DNA from: Candidatus Defluviicoccus seviourii
GTDB taxonomy: Bacteria > Pseudomonadota > Alphaproteobacteria > Rhodospirillales > Defluviicoccaceae
Direction: 5' to 3'
Assembly (NCBI GenBank): GCA_900609035.2
Contig: UXAT02000023.1
Location: forward strand, 62,001 to 126,000
Length of the DNA stretch: 64,000 bases
The translations under genes were made by a program, and so were the position numbers. Positions within the stretch are counted from its first letter, which is position 1, and each line of letters begins with the position of its first letter. Positions 1 through 10,750 of this stretch are shown here, one piece after another. The notes under the pieces are model-generated. The model did not search any database and was not told the origin of the DNA. It saw nothing but the letters and a program-made list of their open reading frames with translations.

Positions 1-363
1 CTCCTGCTGCATCCGGTCGCAACCGCACTCGGCTACCGAGGCCGCGGCGACTTTCATCTGCTTGACGATGGCCGGCTGGCGCGGCGTGACGGAGACGGCG
101 ACGCAGCCTATTTGTTTGCCGGCCTGCAGATCCTGCACCCGCGGCTGTTCGCAAATCCGCCCGCACCGCCGTTTTCGCTCAACGTCCTGTTCGACCGGGC
201 ACTGGCGCAAGGCCGCCTGCACGGCGTCGTCAACTCAGGCGGCTGGTGCCACGTCAGCACGCCAGAGGACATCGCACCGGCCGAGGCCTTCGTCCAGCGC
301 TGGGTTGCCTGCCGGACCGGGGGGCCGCCCGCGGGTGGAGTGGGTGCCGGAGAGTGCGTGTGA
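1..363 (+). CDS. murU: MurU-like sugar-1-phosphate nucleotidyltransferase, 3' part only
   Basis: The window opens inside this gene; 120 C-terminal codons are visible in frame 1 and it stops at TGA 361-363. The text running through FSLNVLFDRALAQ, RLHGVVNSGGWCHVSTPED fits the end of NTP_transferase-fold enzymes of the MurU type, which activate N-acetylmuramate-1-phosphate (or mannose-1-phosphate) with a nucleotide in peptidoglycan recycling. The catalytic N-terminal GxGTR loop lies off the window, so the substrate cannot be read. The stop codon overlaps the GTG start of addB by four bases (GTGA), so the two are translationally coupled; murU next to addB is a common alphaproteobacterial order. 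It could instead be annotated as mannose-1-phosphate guanylyltransferase. Confidence 0.75.
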   Translation, partial: LLLHPVATALGYRGRGDFHLLDDGRLARRDGDGDAAYLFAGLQILHPRLFANPPAPPFSLNVLFDRALAQGRLHGVVNSGGWCHVSTPEDIAPAEAFVQRWVACRTGGPPAGGVGAGECV

Positions 364-3338
364 GCGAAGCGCGCGTCTACAGCGTGCATCCCGGCAACAC
401 CTTCGTCGATGCGTTTGCGCGCGGCCTGCTTGCCAGCGCCGGCCCGGAGCCGGAGGCGCTGACGCGGATCCAGATCCTGCTGCCGACACGCCGCGCCAGC
501 CGTGCGCTCGCAGCGGCCTTCCTGCGCCTGCGCGGCGGGCAGCCGCTGCTGCTGCCGTGGATGCGGCCACTGGGCGATCTGGAGGACGACCTCTTTTCGC
601 CCGACGAGGAAACGACAGCGGATGAGATGGCCTTCGGCGAAGCGCTGGCCGTGCCGCCCGCGATCTCGTCCCTCAAGCGGCAGCTGTTGCTGACCCGAAC
701 GGTGCTGGCGCTCAAGGGACAAGCAACAACGCTCGATCAGGCAGCCCGGCTGGCGCGCGAACTCGGCCGCCTGCTTGATCAGGCGCAGACGGAACGGCGC
801 GATCTGGCGGGGCTTGCCGACCTGATCAAGGGCGAACTCGCCCAGCACTGGCAGATCACCGTCGATTTCCTCGCCATCCTCACCCAGAGCTGGCCCGAGA
901 TTCTCGCCGAGGAAGGGTGCGTCGATCCGGCCGAGCGGCGCAATCGGCTCCTGGAGGCACAAGCGCACGCTTGGCGCACCGCGCCACCGCCGGGGCCGGT
1001 CTATGCCGCAGGGACAACCGGCAGCGTGCCGGCAACCGCCGATCTGCTTGCGGTCGTCGCCAGGCTGCCGCGAGGGGCGGTGATCCTGCCCGGCCTCGAT
1101 GCGGAAGTCGACGACGCCACCTGGCAGGCCATCCTTGATGACCCCGGCCACCCGCAGTTCGGCATGGCCCATCTGCTCGAGCGCATCGAGGTCGACCGCC
1201 GGGCTGTCCGCGACTGGCCGGCGCCAGACCAGGACCGTTGCGATCCGGCGCGAACACGACTGGTCAATCGCGCCCTTCGGCCGGCCGCGTGCAGCGAGAT
1301 CGCTCCCGCCGAGCGGACGGCGCTTGCTGCCGTTCTGCCGACCGCGCTTGTGGGCCTCACCCGCATCGATTGCCCAAGCGCGGAGGAGGAAGCGCGCGTC
1401 GTTGCCCTGATCCTGCGCCAGGTTCTGGAAACGCCGGGCAAGACCGCAGCGCTGGTCACCTCCAGCCGCACGCTCGCGCGCCGGGTGGCGGCGGAGCTGC
1501 AGCGCTGGGGCATCGCGATCGATGACTCCGCCGGCCGGCCGCTCGGCGCCACCCCCGTCGGCACCTTCCTCCGCCTGGTGGTCGCGACGGTGGCCGCCAG
1601 TTTTGCGCCGATCCCGTTGCTGGCAATGCTCAAACATCCGCTCGCGGCACTCGGCTTTCCGGCCGCGGCGGCCCGGGCGAAGGCCCGGGGGCTTGAAAGC
1701 CGCGCCTTGCGCGGGCCGCGGCCGGCACCGGGGATCGAGGGCCTGCGTGCCGCACTCGGCGCCGACGCTGCAAGCGCGCACGAACTCCTTGCCGCGATCG
1801 AGCGCGCCACGGCCCCCTTGCGACGCGAGATGGATAGACCGCGCGCGCCCCTCATCGATCTCCTTCGTGCCCACGTCGAGACGGCTGAGGTGCTCGCCGC
1901 GAGCACGACCGAGACCGGCGCCGAACGCCTGTGGACCGGCGACGACGGTGAGGCTGCGGCGCAATTTTTCAGCCAGCTCGCAGATGCAGCAGCATCCCTG
2001 GGGCCGATCCCGCCCGCTGACTACCCCGAGCTCTACGACGTCCTGCAAACGGGCTCCGTCGTCCGCCCCAGCTTCGGCGGCCATCCGCGGCTTGCAATCT
2101 GGGGTCCGCTCGAAGCCCGCTTGCAGCATGCCGACGTAATGATCTTAGGTGCGCTGAACGAGGACAGCTGGCCGCCGCAGGTGCCGCCCAACCCCTGGAT
2201 GGGCCGGCAGATGATGAAGGAGTTCGGCCTGCCGCTGCCGGAACGGCGGATCGGCCTGTCGGCGCACGATTTCGCGCAAGCCGCTGCGGCGCCGGAGGTC
2301 TATCTGACGCGGTCTCGGCGTGAGGAGGGTGCGCCTACGGTGCCGAGCCGCTGGCTCCTGCGCCTTGGCCTCTTCACCAAGGGAACCGCCTGGGAATCCT
2401 CGAATGCCGCCATGGCTGACCGCTGGCTGCACTGGGCGCGGGATCTCGATACGCCGGCTGCCGAACACGCAATCGCGATCAGCCGCCCGGCACCGACGCC
2501 CCCGGTCGCGGCCCGACCACGCCGGCTCTCAGTGACCCAGATCGACACCTGGATGCGCGACCCCTACGCAATCTACGCTCGCCACATCCTGGCATTGCAG
2601 GCACTGGACCCGATCGATGCGGATCCGGCGCAGGCCGAGTATGGCGCGGTCGTGCACCAGGCGCTCGATGCGTTCCTTCGCCGCTATCCGGACCGGCTGC
2701 CGGCTTCGGCAGTCGAATGCCTGCTGGCGGAGGGACGGTCCGCTTTTGGCCGCCTCGTCGACCGGCCGGGCGTGCGCGCGTTCTGGTGGCCGCGGTTCGA
2801 GCGCATCGCGCGCTGGTTTCTCGACCAGGAGCGCCTGCGCCGACCCGGCCTGACCGCCTGCGCAACCGAGATCAAGGGCGAGATGCACCTTTCCGCCCCT
2901 GAAGGCCCGTTCCTGTTGACCGCGAAGGCGGACCGCATCGACGTGCTGGCCGACGGCACGCTCGCGATCATCGACTACAAGACCGGCAGCGTCCCGAAGA
3001 AGGGAGAGGTCGAGGCAGGCCTTTCGCCGCAGCTGCCGCTTGAGGCGGCGATCGCGCAGGCCGGCGGATTTGCCTCCGTCCCGCGCGCACGTGTCGGCTG
3101 CCTGGAGTACTGGCGCTTAAGCGGCGGGATACCACCCGGCACGATCGAGCCGATCAACAGCGGCCCCGAACTCGTTGCCGCCGCGGCGGCCGGCCTTGAG
3201 CGCCTGGTTGCCGCCTTCGATCGCGAGGAGACGCCTTATCTCTCCCAACCGCGCCCGGCCGCCGCGCCGCGCTACAGCGATTACGGCCACCTGGCGCGGA
3301 TCAAGGAATGGTCCGCGGGCGCGGAGGATGACGGATGA
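360..3338 (+). CDS. addB: Double-strand break repair protein AddB
   Basis: AddB is the partner subunit of the AddAB helicase-nuclease, which resects double-strand ends and loads RecA in bacteria lacking RecBCD. The protein is 992 residues. The N-terminal part (VYSVHPGNTFVDAFARGLL, then ILLPTRRASRAL) is the degenerate helicase-like domain typical of alphaproteobacterial AddB. A PD-(D/E)XK nuclease motif, AIIDYKTGS, sits near residue 870. The reading frame is open further upstream, but GTG 360 is chosen because it gives a GTGA overlap with the preceding stop, has a GGAG just upstream, and starts the conserved text. The stop overlaps the addA start (ATGA at 3335-3338). The large opposite-strand frame over this gene is a GC shadow. 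Confidence 0.93.
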   Translation: MSEARVYSVHPGNTFVDAFARGLLASAGPEPEALTRIQILLPTRRASRALAAAFLRLRGGQPLLLPWMRPLGDLEDDLFSPDEETTADEMAFGEALAVPPAISSLKRQLLLTRTVLALKGQATTLDQAARLARELGRLLDQAQTERRDLAGLADLIKGELAQHWQITVDFLAILTQSWPEILAEEGCVDPAERRNRLLEAQAHAWRTAPPPGPVYAAGTTGSVPATADLLAVVARLPRGAVILPGLDAEVDDATWQAILDDPGHPQFGMAHLLERIEVDRRAVRDWPAPDQDRCDPARTRLVNRALRPAACSEIAPAERTALAAVLPTALVGLTRIDCPSAEEEARVVALILRQVLETPGKTAALVTSSRTLARRVAAELQRWGIAIDDSAGRPLGATPVGTFLRLVVATVAASFAPIPLLAMLKHPLAALGFPAAAARAKARGLESRALRGPRPAPGIEGLRAALGADAASAHELLAAIERATAPLRREMDRPRAPLIDLLRAHVETAEVLAASTTETGAERLWTGDDGEAAAQFFSQLADAAASLGPIPPADYPELYDVLQTGSVVRPSFGGHPRLAIWGPLEARLQHADVMILGALNEDSWPPQVPPNPWMGRQMMKEFGLPLPERRIGLSAHDFAQAAAAPEVYLTRSRREEGAPTVPSRWLLRLGLFTKGTAWESSNAAMADRWLHWARDLDTPAAEHAIAISRPAPTPPVAARPRRLSVTQIDTWMRDPYAIYARHILALQALDPIDADPAQAEYGAVVHQALDAFLRRYPDRLPASAVECLLAEGRSAFGRLVDRPGVRAFWWPRFERIARWFLDQERLRRPGLTACATEIKGEMHLSAPEGPFLLTAKADRIDVLADGTLAIIDYKTGSVPKKGEVEAGLSPQLPLEAAIAQAGGFASVPRARVGCLEYWRLSGGIPPGTIEPINSGPELVAAAAAGLERLVAAFDREETPYLSQPRPAAAPRYSDYGHLARIKEWSAGAEDDG

Positions 3339-6300
3339 GCGACGTCAGCACCATCCGCACCCCCGACCCGATGGAGGCGCAGCGCGGTGCCGCCGATCCC
3401 ACGGCTTCGGTCTGGGTGGCGGCATCGGCGGGCACCGGCAAGACCAAGATCCTCACCGACCGCGTGCTCAATCTGATGCTCGCCGATACCAGGCCGGAGC
3501 GCATCCTCTGCCTCACCTTCACCAAGGCGGCGGCAGCCGAGATGAGCAGCCGCATCACCGAGCAGCTAGCGCAGTGGGCCGTTGCCGACGACGAAGCGCT
3601 CAAGGCCGCGCTGCACGCCCTTGTCGGCCACCCCGTCGAGGCGGAGACGCGCGTCCGGGCGCGAAAACTGTTCGCCCATGTCCTGGACACGCCCGGCGGC
3701 ATGAAGATCCAGACCATTCACGCCTTCTGCCAGTCGCTGTTGGGCCGCTTCCCGCTTGAGGCCGGCGTCGCCCCGCATTTCGCCATCGTTGACGACCGCG
3801 ACGCGGCAGAGCTGATGCGGAGCGCCCGCGACAGCGTGTTACGCCGCATCGCTGATGACGCCGATCCCCTCGCCCGCGCGTTGGCGGACCTGACGCCGTA
3901 CCTGCAGGAGATGGGTTTTGCCGCGCTCAGCGCCGCCTTGACCCGTGAGCGCGGCCGGATCGCCGAGCTGATCGAGCGCCATCAGGGCGTGGAGCCGGCC
4001 ATCGCCGCGATGCGGTCGCTCCTGCGCAGCCCGGAGGGAGCGACCGCCGCGAGCGTGCGCGCCGACGCCTGCCAGGACGAGGCCTTCGATGAGGACGGCC
4101 TGCGGCGCTGCGCGGCCGCACTCGCGGCTGGCTCAACGACCGATCAGGCGCGCGGCGCCGCCATCGCGCTTTGGCTGCAGGCGTCGGTCGCGGAACGCGA
4201 CCTGCTGTTCGAAGGCTACCTCCGGCAGTTCCTGACCGAGAAGTCCCTGCCGCGGAAGACGCTGATCACCCAAGGCGCACTCAAGCGCGCGCCCGGGGCG
4301 CAAGAGATCCTGACCCGCGAGGCCGAACGGCTGCGCGCTGTCCTCATTCAGAGCCGGACCGCGGTAACGGCTGAGGCCACCGCCGCCGTCATGCGGCTCG
4401 GCAGCGCCCTCCTCGCCGAGTACCAGGCGCAAAAGCGCTACCGCTCCCTCCTCGACTACGACGACCTGATCCACAACTCCGAGCGCCTGCTTGAGGGCGG
4501 CTTGAATGCCGCCTGGGTGCTCTACAAGCTCGACGGCGGCATCGACCATGTCCTGATCGACGAGGCGCAGGACACCAGCCCCGACCAGTGGCAGGTCATC
4601 CGGGCACTGACGACCGAGTTCTTTGCCGGCTTGGGCGCGCGCGCGTCAGGCCGCACGATCTTCGCGGTCGGCGACGTCAAGCAGTCGATCTTCAGCTTTC
4701 AGGGCGCCGATCCCGATCATTTCATCCGCAATCGCGCCCATTTCAGTGAGCACGTCCGCGCCGCAAAGGAGATCTGGCGGCCGATTGACTTGAGCGTGTC
4801 GTTCCGCTCCACCCGCGCCGTGCTGGCGGCCGTTGACGCGGTCTTCTCCTTGCCCAAGGCCGCCGCCGGTGTCGCCCTCGACGGCACGGCCATCGTGCAC
4901 CAGGCCTACCGTCAGCGCGATGGCGGCTCGGTCGAGGTGTGGCCGCCCGTCGCCAAGCGCACCACGGACGCTGAGGAGCCGTGGATGCCGCCGACCAGCC
5001 CGATCGAGGGCGATGCACCACAGCTACGCCTGGCGCGGATCATCGCGCGCCGGATCGCCCGGATGATCGAGGGCGAAACGCTGGCCTCGCGCGGCCGGTC
5101 GGTCCGCGCCGGCGACATCATGGTCCTCGTGCGCCGACGCACCCCCTTCATCGCCGAACTGGTGCGGACGCTGAAAAGCCTGCGCGTCCCCGTCGCCGGC
5201 ATCGACCGCATGGTGCTCTCGGAGCAGATCGCGGTGATGGATCTGGTCGCGCTGGCCCACTTCGCGCTGTTGCCGACCGACGACCTGACGCTCGCAACCG
5301 TGCTCAAGAGCCCGCTGATCGGCCTCTACGAGGAAACGCTGTTCCGCCTCGCGTATGGACGGACCGGGAGCCTGTGGCAGGCACTGAAGGTGGCCGCCAA
5401 CGAGGATCCAGCCTGCGCAGCCGCACGCGACACGCTCGCCGATGTTCTCGCGTTCGCAGACGCCGTCCCGCCGTTCGAGTTCTTCACCCGCGTGCTCGGC
5501 CCGCTCGACGGCCGCCGAAAGCTGGTCGGCCGCTTGGGTCGCGATGTTGAAGAGGCGATTGGCGAACTGCTGCAACTCGCGCTCAGCTACGAGCGCACGC
5601 ACGTCCCTTCCCTCCAGGGCTTCTTGCACTGGTTCGAAACCGGAACAGTGGAGATCAAACGCGACCTCGAACAGGGCGACCGTGATGCCGTGCGGATCAT
5701 GACGACGCACGGCGCCAAGGGCCTGCAAGCGCCGATCGTGTTCCTCCCCGACACGCTGCAGCTGCCGAGCACAGAAAAGGCACCGCCGATCCTGTGGCCG
5801 GCGCTGCCCTCGGGCGAAAGCATGCTGCTGTGGCCGCCGAAGCGGGAGTACCGGGAGGAGATTGCCGAAGCGGAATATGCGGCCAAGCGCGACCGCGAAA
5901 TGCAGGAATACCGCCGGCTGCTCTATGTCGCGATGACGCGGGCGGAGGATCGGCTGATCGTCTGCGGCTGGCAGACCGGCAGCACGTCGCCGGAGGACTG
6001 CTGGTACGCCTTGATCACCGATGGCTTGCAAGCGGCCGCGGAACGGCTTGGCCTGGTCGCGGAAGACGACGCCGCCCTTGCCGCCGACCGGGAATTCGAC
6101 GGTGCTGCCAAGGTGCTCCGCTTCAGCTACCCGCAAGAGTCCGAGCCCCACCCCAAGGAGGCGCCGCCGCGCTATGAACTGCCGCCATTGCCGGCCTGGG
6201 CCCGGACGCCTCCGGACGCAGAGGCAGCAGCGCCACGCCCGCTCACGCCGTCGCGCGCGGGCGGTGCCGCGGCGGCACCCTCGCCGCTCGACGATGCCGG

Positions 6301-6796
6301 GCAGCGCTTCAACCGCGGCCGCATCATCCACCGCCTCCTGCAGACGCTGCCGGCCTTGCCCGCAGTCGCACAGGCGCGCGCTGCCGCAGCTTGGCTGGCG
6401 CGGCCAGCCCTGGCGCTGACCGAAGCCGAGCGCGACGAGATAGCCGGTGCCGTCCGCCGCGTGCTTGACGATCCAACATGCGCACCGCTCTTCCAGCCCG
6501 GCAGCCTGGCCGAAGTACCCTTTACCGGCACGCTCGATGACCGGCCAATCGCGGGCCAGGTCGATCGGCTGGTTGTCGGCGAGACCATCGTCACCGTGCT
6601 CGATTACAAGACCGACCGTACCGTGCCGACAGCCGCGGCCCGCGTTTCGGCCGCCTATCTACGCCAGATGGCAGCCTATCGCGCGGTCCTGCGGCGGATC
6701 TATCCGGAGCGGACGGTCCGCTGCCTGCTCTTGTGGACGGCCGGGCCCACCGTCATGACCTTGGATGACGGGATCCTCGACCGGTACGCGCCTTGA
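3335..6796 (+). CDS. addA: Double-strand break repair helicase AddA
   Basis: UvrD/Rep-type superfamily 1A helicase plus nuclease, the motor subunit of AddAB; 1153 residues. The Walker A loop SAGTGKT is at residues 31-37, helicase motif II is LIDEAQDTSPDQW near residue 405, and the UvrD C-terminal domain carries MTTHGAKGLQAPIVFLPDT and RRLLYVAMTRAEDRL. The C-terminal RecB-like nuclease has VLDYKTDRT near residue 1088 and QMAAYRAVL after it. Length and order of domains match the alphaproteobacterial AddA family. The start ATG 3335 overlaps addB's stop by four bases, as expected for two subunits made in equal amount. trxA follows after 91 bases. Confidence 0.95.
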   Translation: MSDVSTIRTPDPMEAQRGAADPTASVWVAASAGTGKTKILTDRVLNLMLADTRPERILCLTFTKAAAAEMSSRITEQLAQWAVADDEALKAALHALVGHPVEAETRVRARKLFAHVLDTPGGMKIQTIHAFCQSLLGRFPLEAGVAPHFAIVDDRDAAELMRSARDSVLRRIADDADPLARALADLTPYLQEMGFAALSAALTRERGRIAELIERHQGVEPAIAAMRSLLRSPEGATAASVRADACQDEAFDEDGLRRCAAALAAGSTTDQARGAAIALWLQASVAERDLLFEGYLRQFLTEKSLPRKTLITQGALKRAPGAQEILTREAERLRAVLIQSRTAVTAEATAAVMRLGSALLAEYQAQKRYRSLLDYDDLIHNSERLLEGGLNAAWVLYKLDGGIDHVLIDEAQDTSPDQWQVIRALTTEFFAGLGARASGRTIFAVGDVKQSIFSFQGADPDHFIRNRAHFSEHVRAAKEIWRPIDLSVSFRSTRAVLAAVDAVFSLPKAAAGVALDGTAIVHQAYRQRDGGSVEVWPPVAKRTTDAEEPWMPPTSPIEGDAPQLRLARIIARRIARMIEGETLASRGRSVRAGDIMVLVRRRTPFIAELVRTLKSLRVPVAGIDRMVLSEQIAVMDLVALAHFALLPTDDLTLATVLKSPLIGLYEETLFRLAYGRTGSLWQALKVAANEDPACAAARDTLADVLAFADAVPPFEFFTRVLGPLDGRRKLVGRLGRDVEEAIGELLQLALSYERTHVPSLQGFLHWFETGTVEIKRDLEQGDRDAVRIMTTHGAKGLQAPIVFLPDTLQLPSTEKAPPILWPALPSGESMLLWPPKREYREEIAEAEYAAKRDREMQEYRRLLYVAMTRAEDRLIVCGWQTGSTSPEDCWYALITDGLQAAAERLGLVAEDDAALAADREFDGAAKVLRFSYPQESEPHPKEAPPRYELPPLPAWARTPPDAEAAAPRPLTPSRAGGAAAAPSPLDDAGQRFNRGRIIHRLLQTLPALPAVAQARAAAAWLARPALALTEAERDEIAGAVRRVLDDPTCAPLFQPGSLAEVPFTGTLDDRPIAGQVDRLVVGETIVTVLDYKTDRTVPTAAARVSAAYLRQMAAYRAVLRRIYPERTVRCLLLWTAGPTVMTLDDGILDRYAP

Positions 6797-6887
6797 CCGG
6801 GCGGGAGGCCATCCGTACATTGCCCTTTGTAACCGCTGCCCCGGCAGGCGCTTGAGGGGCGGGGCTGATCTGCAACAGGATTCCAGA

Positions 6888-7211
6888 ATGCCGAAGAACG
6901 TCACCGACGACACGTTCAATACCGACGTGCTGAAATCGGAAAAGCCGGTGCTGGTGGATTTCTGGGCGGAATGGTGCGGCCCCTGCAAGCAGATCGCGCC
7001 GGCGCTCGAGGCGCTCGATCAGCAGATGGGCGAGGCCGTGACGGTCGCCAAGGTGAACATCGACGACAACCCGATGACGCCTTCGAAGTACGGCGTGCGC
7101 GGCATCCCGACCCTGATGCTGTTCAAGGATGGCCAGGTCGCGGCGACCCGCATCGGCGCCCTGCCGCAGAGCCAGCTGTTCGAGTGGGTGAAGTCGATCC
7201 TTTCGGCCTGA
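6888..7211 (+). CDS. trxA: Thioredoxin 1
   Basis: Classical 107-residue thioredoxin reducing cytoplasmic disulfides with electrons from thioredoxin reductase. The redox site WCGPC has its cysteines at positions 30 and 33, in FWAEWCGPCKQIAP; the cis-proline loop GIPTLMLFKDG follows. The frame is open back to 6765, but ATG 6888 is the family start and has an ACAGGA ribosome-binding site about eight bases upstream. It follows addA on the same strand, and its stop faces the folC stop 16 bases away, with no clear terminator in the tiny gap. TrxA between addA and folC is a standard alphaproteobacterial arrangement. Confidence 0.96.
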   Translation: MPKNVTDDTFNTDVLKSEKPVLVDFWAEWCGPCKQIAPALEALDQQMGEAVTVAKVNIDDNPMTPSKYGVRGIPTLMLFKDGQVAATRIGALPQSQLFEWVKSILSA

Positions 7212-7227
7212 GGACCGCGCGCCGGCG

Positions 7228-8523
7228 TCAGCCGTTCTCCGCAAGCACTGCTCCGGCCAGATAGAGCGAGCCGCAGATCAGGGCCCGGCCCGGCGGTTCG
7301 CCCGCGCCAGCAGCGCGGCATAGTGCGTCGGGCACGGATTCGCAGGCCTCGGCCGCCAGCCCCACACTTCGCGCAGCAGCAGCAGCTGATTCCGCATCCA
7401 GGCTCGCCGCCTCACCCGGGATCGCCACCGTTAACGCGCGTTGGGCGAGACCGGCCAGCGGGGCGAGGAAACCGGTGTTGTCCTTGGTCTTGAGCATCCC
7501 GAACACGAGCACCAGCGGCCGATCACGCCAACCCTCCAGGTGAAGGGCGAGTGCCTGTGCCGCACCCGGGTTGTGGCCGCCATCGAGCCACAGTTCCCAG
7601 CCAGCCGGCAGGAGATCGACCAGGCGCCCCGCCTCGAGCCGCTGCAGGCGCGCCGGCCAGCGGGCGCGCGCAACGCCGCGGGCGATGGCGCTGGTATCGA
7701 TGCTGAGGCCCGGCAGGCACGAGAGGCAGGCCAGCGCCAAGCCCGCATTCGCGATCTGATGTGCGCCCGGCAATGCCGGCATCGGCAGCGCCAGGTGCGT
7801 TTGCGGCAATCTCGGCGGCCGGCCTTCGAACACCCAGCCACCGCCCTCGGGCTCCGCGGACCAGCCCTCGCCCTCGCAGATCAGCGGCGCCCCGACATCG
7901 GCCGCCCGGTTCGCGATGACGGCCGCCGCCTCCGCCGGCTGGTGGACACTTAAGCACGGCACGCCGGGTTTCAGGATGCCCGCCTTTTCGCCCGCCACCT
8001 CAGCGATCGTCTCGCCAAGAAATGCCTGATGGTCGAGCGAGATCGGCGTCAGCGCCGTGATCAGCGGTCGCGCAACGACGTTGGTGGCATCGAGCCTGCC
8101 GCCGAGGCCGGTCTCCAACAAGGTAAAGTCGGCTTGCGCCCGGGCAAAGGCGAGAAAAGCCGCCGCGGTCGTGATCTCAAAGAAGGTGATCGGCTCGCCC
8201 GCGTTGGCTGCCTCGCACTCCCGCAGCACCGCACACAAGCTGTCGTCGTCGATTTCCCGGCCGGCAATAACGATGCGCTCGTTGAAGCGAACCAGATGCG
8301 GCGAGGTGTAGACATGGACGGCGCCCCCCAGCGCCTCCAGCATCGCTTTCAGGAAGGCGATGGTCGAGCCTTTGCCGTTGGTGCCAGCGACATGGATGAC
8401 CGGCGCCAGCTGCCGCTCGGGATGGCCCAACCGCTCAAGCAGCCGCTCAATCCGGGCGAGCGACAGATCGATCACACGCGGGTGCAACTGCTTGAGCCGC
8501 GCGAGGATCGGGCCGGTGCTCAG
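7228..8523 (-). CDS. folC: Bifunctional folylpolyglutamate/dihydrofolate synthase
   Basis: Adds glutamates to folates and makes dihydrofolate from dihydropteroate; Mur-ligase-like fold. The ATP loop VAGTNGKGSTIAFL and the second motif ETGLGGRLDATNVV are clear, and WLDGGHNPGAAQALAL marks the C-terminal domain. The first conventional start is TTG at 8487, which has no ribosome-binding site and would begin at HPRVIDLSL. FolC proteins normally carry about a dozen residues before this, and here the upstream codons read STGPILARLKQ, resembling that N-terminus. A perfect GGAGGTGATC (8535-8526) stands seven bases (from GGAGG) before CTG 8523, so a CTG start is proposed. The minimum gene is 7228-8487. 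It is last in the trp run; no accD lies between trpA and folC. Confidence 0.9.
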   Translation of the reverse strand: MSTGPILARLKQLHPRVIDLSLARIERLLERLGHPERQLAPVIHVAGTNGKGSTIAFLKAMLEALGGAVHVYTSPHLVRFNERIVIAGREIDDDSLCAVLRECEAANAGEPITFFEITTAAAFLAFARAQADFTLLETGLGGRLDATNVVARPLITALTPISLDHQAFLGETIAEVAGEKAGILKPGVPCLSVHQPAEAAAVIANRAADVGAPLICEGEGWSAEPEGGGWVFEGRPPRLPQTHLALPMPALPGAHQIANAGLALACLSCLPGLSIDTSAIARGVARARWPARLQRLEAGRLVDLLPAGWELWLDGGHNPGAAQALALHLEGWRDRPLVLVFGMLKTKDNTGFLAPLAGLAQRALTVAIPGEAASLDAESAAAAARSVGLAAEACESVPDALCRAAGAGEPPGRALICGSLYLAGAVLAENG

Positions 8524-8525
8524 GC

Positions 8526-8535
8526 GATCACCTCC
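8526..8535 (-). promoter_or_regulatory. Perfect Shine-Dalgarno deciding the folC start
   Basis: On the minus strand the ten bases GGAGGTGATC are fully complementary to the 16S rRNA 3' end. The spacing from GGAGG to CTG 8523 is seven bases, which is ideal, whereas the first usual start codon (TTG 8487) lies more than 40 bases further on. In the other frame the GTG inside the site opens only a three-codon frame. Confidence 0.6.
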
Positions 8536-8567
8536 GTCGCGGGCCGGCCGGGCGCGTTCGCTCCCGC

Positions 8568-9412
8568 TCAGGCCGGACCCCGCCGCGGCCGTGCGGCATG
8601 AACGCCTTCCGCCAGCGAACCGACAAAGGAGGCCACGACATCGACCAGATCGGCACGCGGCGCCCCTTTCGCGTCAATGTGGTCGGCGATCTTGGCGACG
8701 ATTGCCGAGCCGACCACCGCCGCGTCCGCGGTGCTGCCGATCGCGCGGGCCTGGCCGGGGGATTTGATGCCGAAGCCGACGGCAACCGGTAGCGGGGAAT
8801 GGGCGCGGATGCGCTCTACTGCGTGCGTCACGTCCGTCAGCGCTGCCGAAGCCGTGCCGGTAATGCCGGTGATCGAGACGTAATAGACGAAGCCCGAGGC
8901 ATGCTTGACAACCAGCGGCAGCCGCTCGTCCCCTGTCGTCGGTGCCACGAGGAAGATCAGGTCGATGCCCGCGTTCCTGGCTGGGCCGACCACTTCTTCG
9001 GCCTCCTCCGGCGGCAGATCGACCAGGATCAGGCCATCGACACCCGCCTTCTTGGCAGCAAACAAGAACCGCGCGGTGCCGTAGACGTAGACCGGATTGA
9101 AATAGCCCATGAGGACGATCGGCGTCTCCGCGTCCTCCTGGCGGAAGGCCGCCACCATGTCGAGCGTGCGCCGCATCGTCTGGCCGGCGCGCAGCGCCCG
9201 CTCCGACGCAGCCTGGATGATCGGGCCGTCGGCCATCGGATCGCTGAACGGCATGCCGAGCTCGATGATGTCCGCACCCGCAGCCGGCAGCCGGCGCATG
9301 ATGTCGATCGAGGTCGCGAGATCGGGATCGCCAGCGGTCACGAAGGTGACGAGCCCGGCGCGCCGCTGCTGCCTCAAGCTTGCGAACCGCCGGCCGATGC
9401 GCCCGCCTTCCC

Positions 9413-9416
<4 letters not shown>
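8568..9416 (-). CDS. trpA: Tryptophan synthase alpha subunit
   Basis: Cleaves indole-3-glycerol phosphate to indole and glyceraldehyde-3-phosphate inside the alpha2-beta2 complex. The protein is 282 residues, a TIM barrel. The catalytic pair corresponds to Glu52 and Asp63 in [17 protein letters not shown], and the phosphate-binding glycine loop is [11 protein letters not shown]. The frame is open for 56 more codons upstream into trpB, but ATG 9416 makes an ATGA overlap with the trpB stop and begins the conserved text, so it is chosen. Coupling to trpB fits the need for equal subunits. Confidence 0.96.
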
Positions 9417-10630
<1,214 letters not shown>

Positions 10631-10750
10631 TTTCGCAACGTTGTCCTGAAACTCATCTGGAACATGCGCCGGCCAAACGCCACGGCCGAAATAGGGGTCT
10701 GGATCGCGGCCGGTCTGCAGCGCTCGGACCGGCTTCCGTCTTCACCGTGA

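Noticed and set aside
108..2129. 673-codon open frame opposite addB
   Set aside because: It mirrors the AddB codons; such long frames are expected on the opposite strand of GC-rich genes, and its text is Arg/Gly-rich with no recognisable family.
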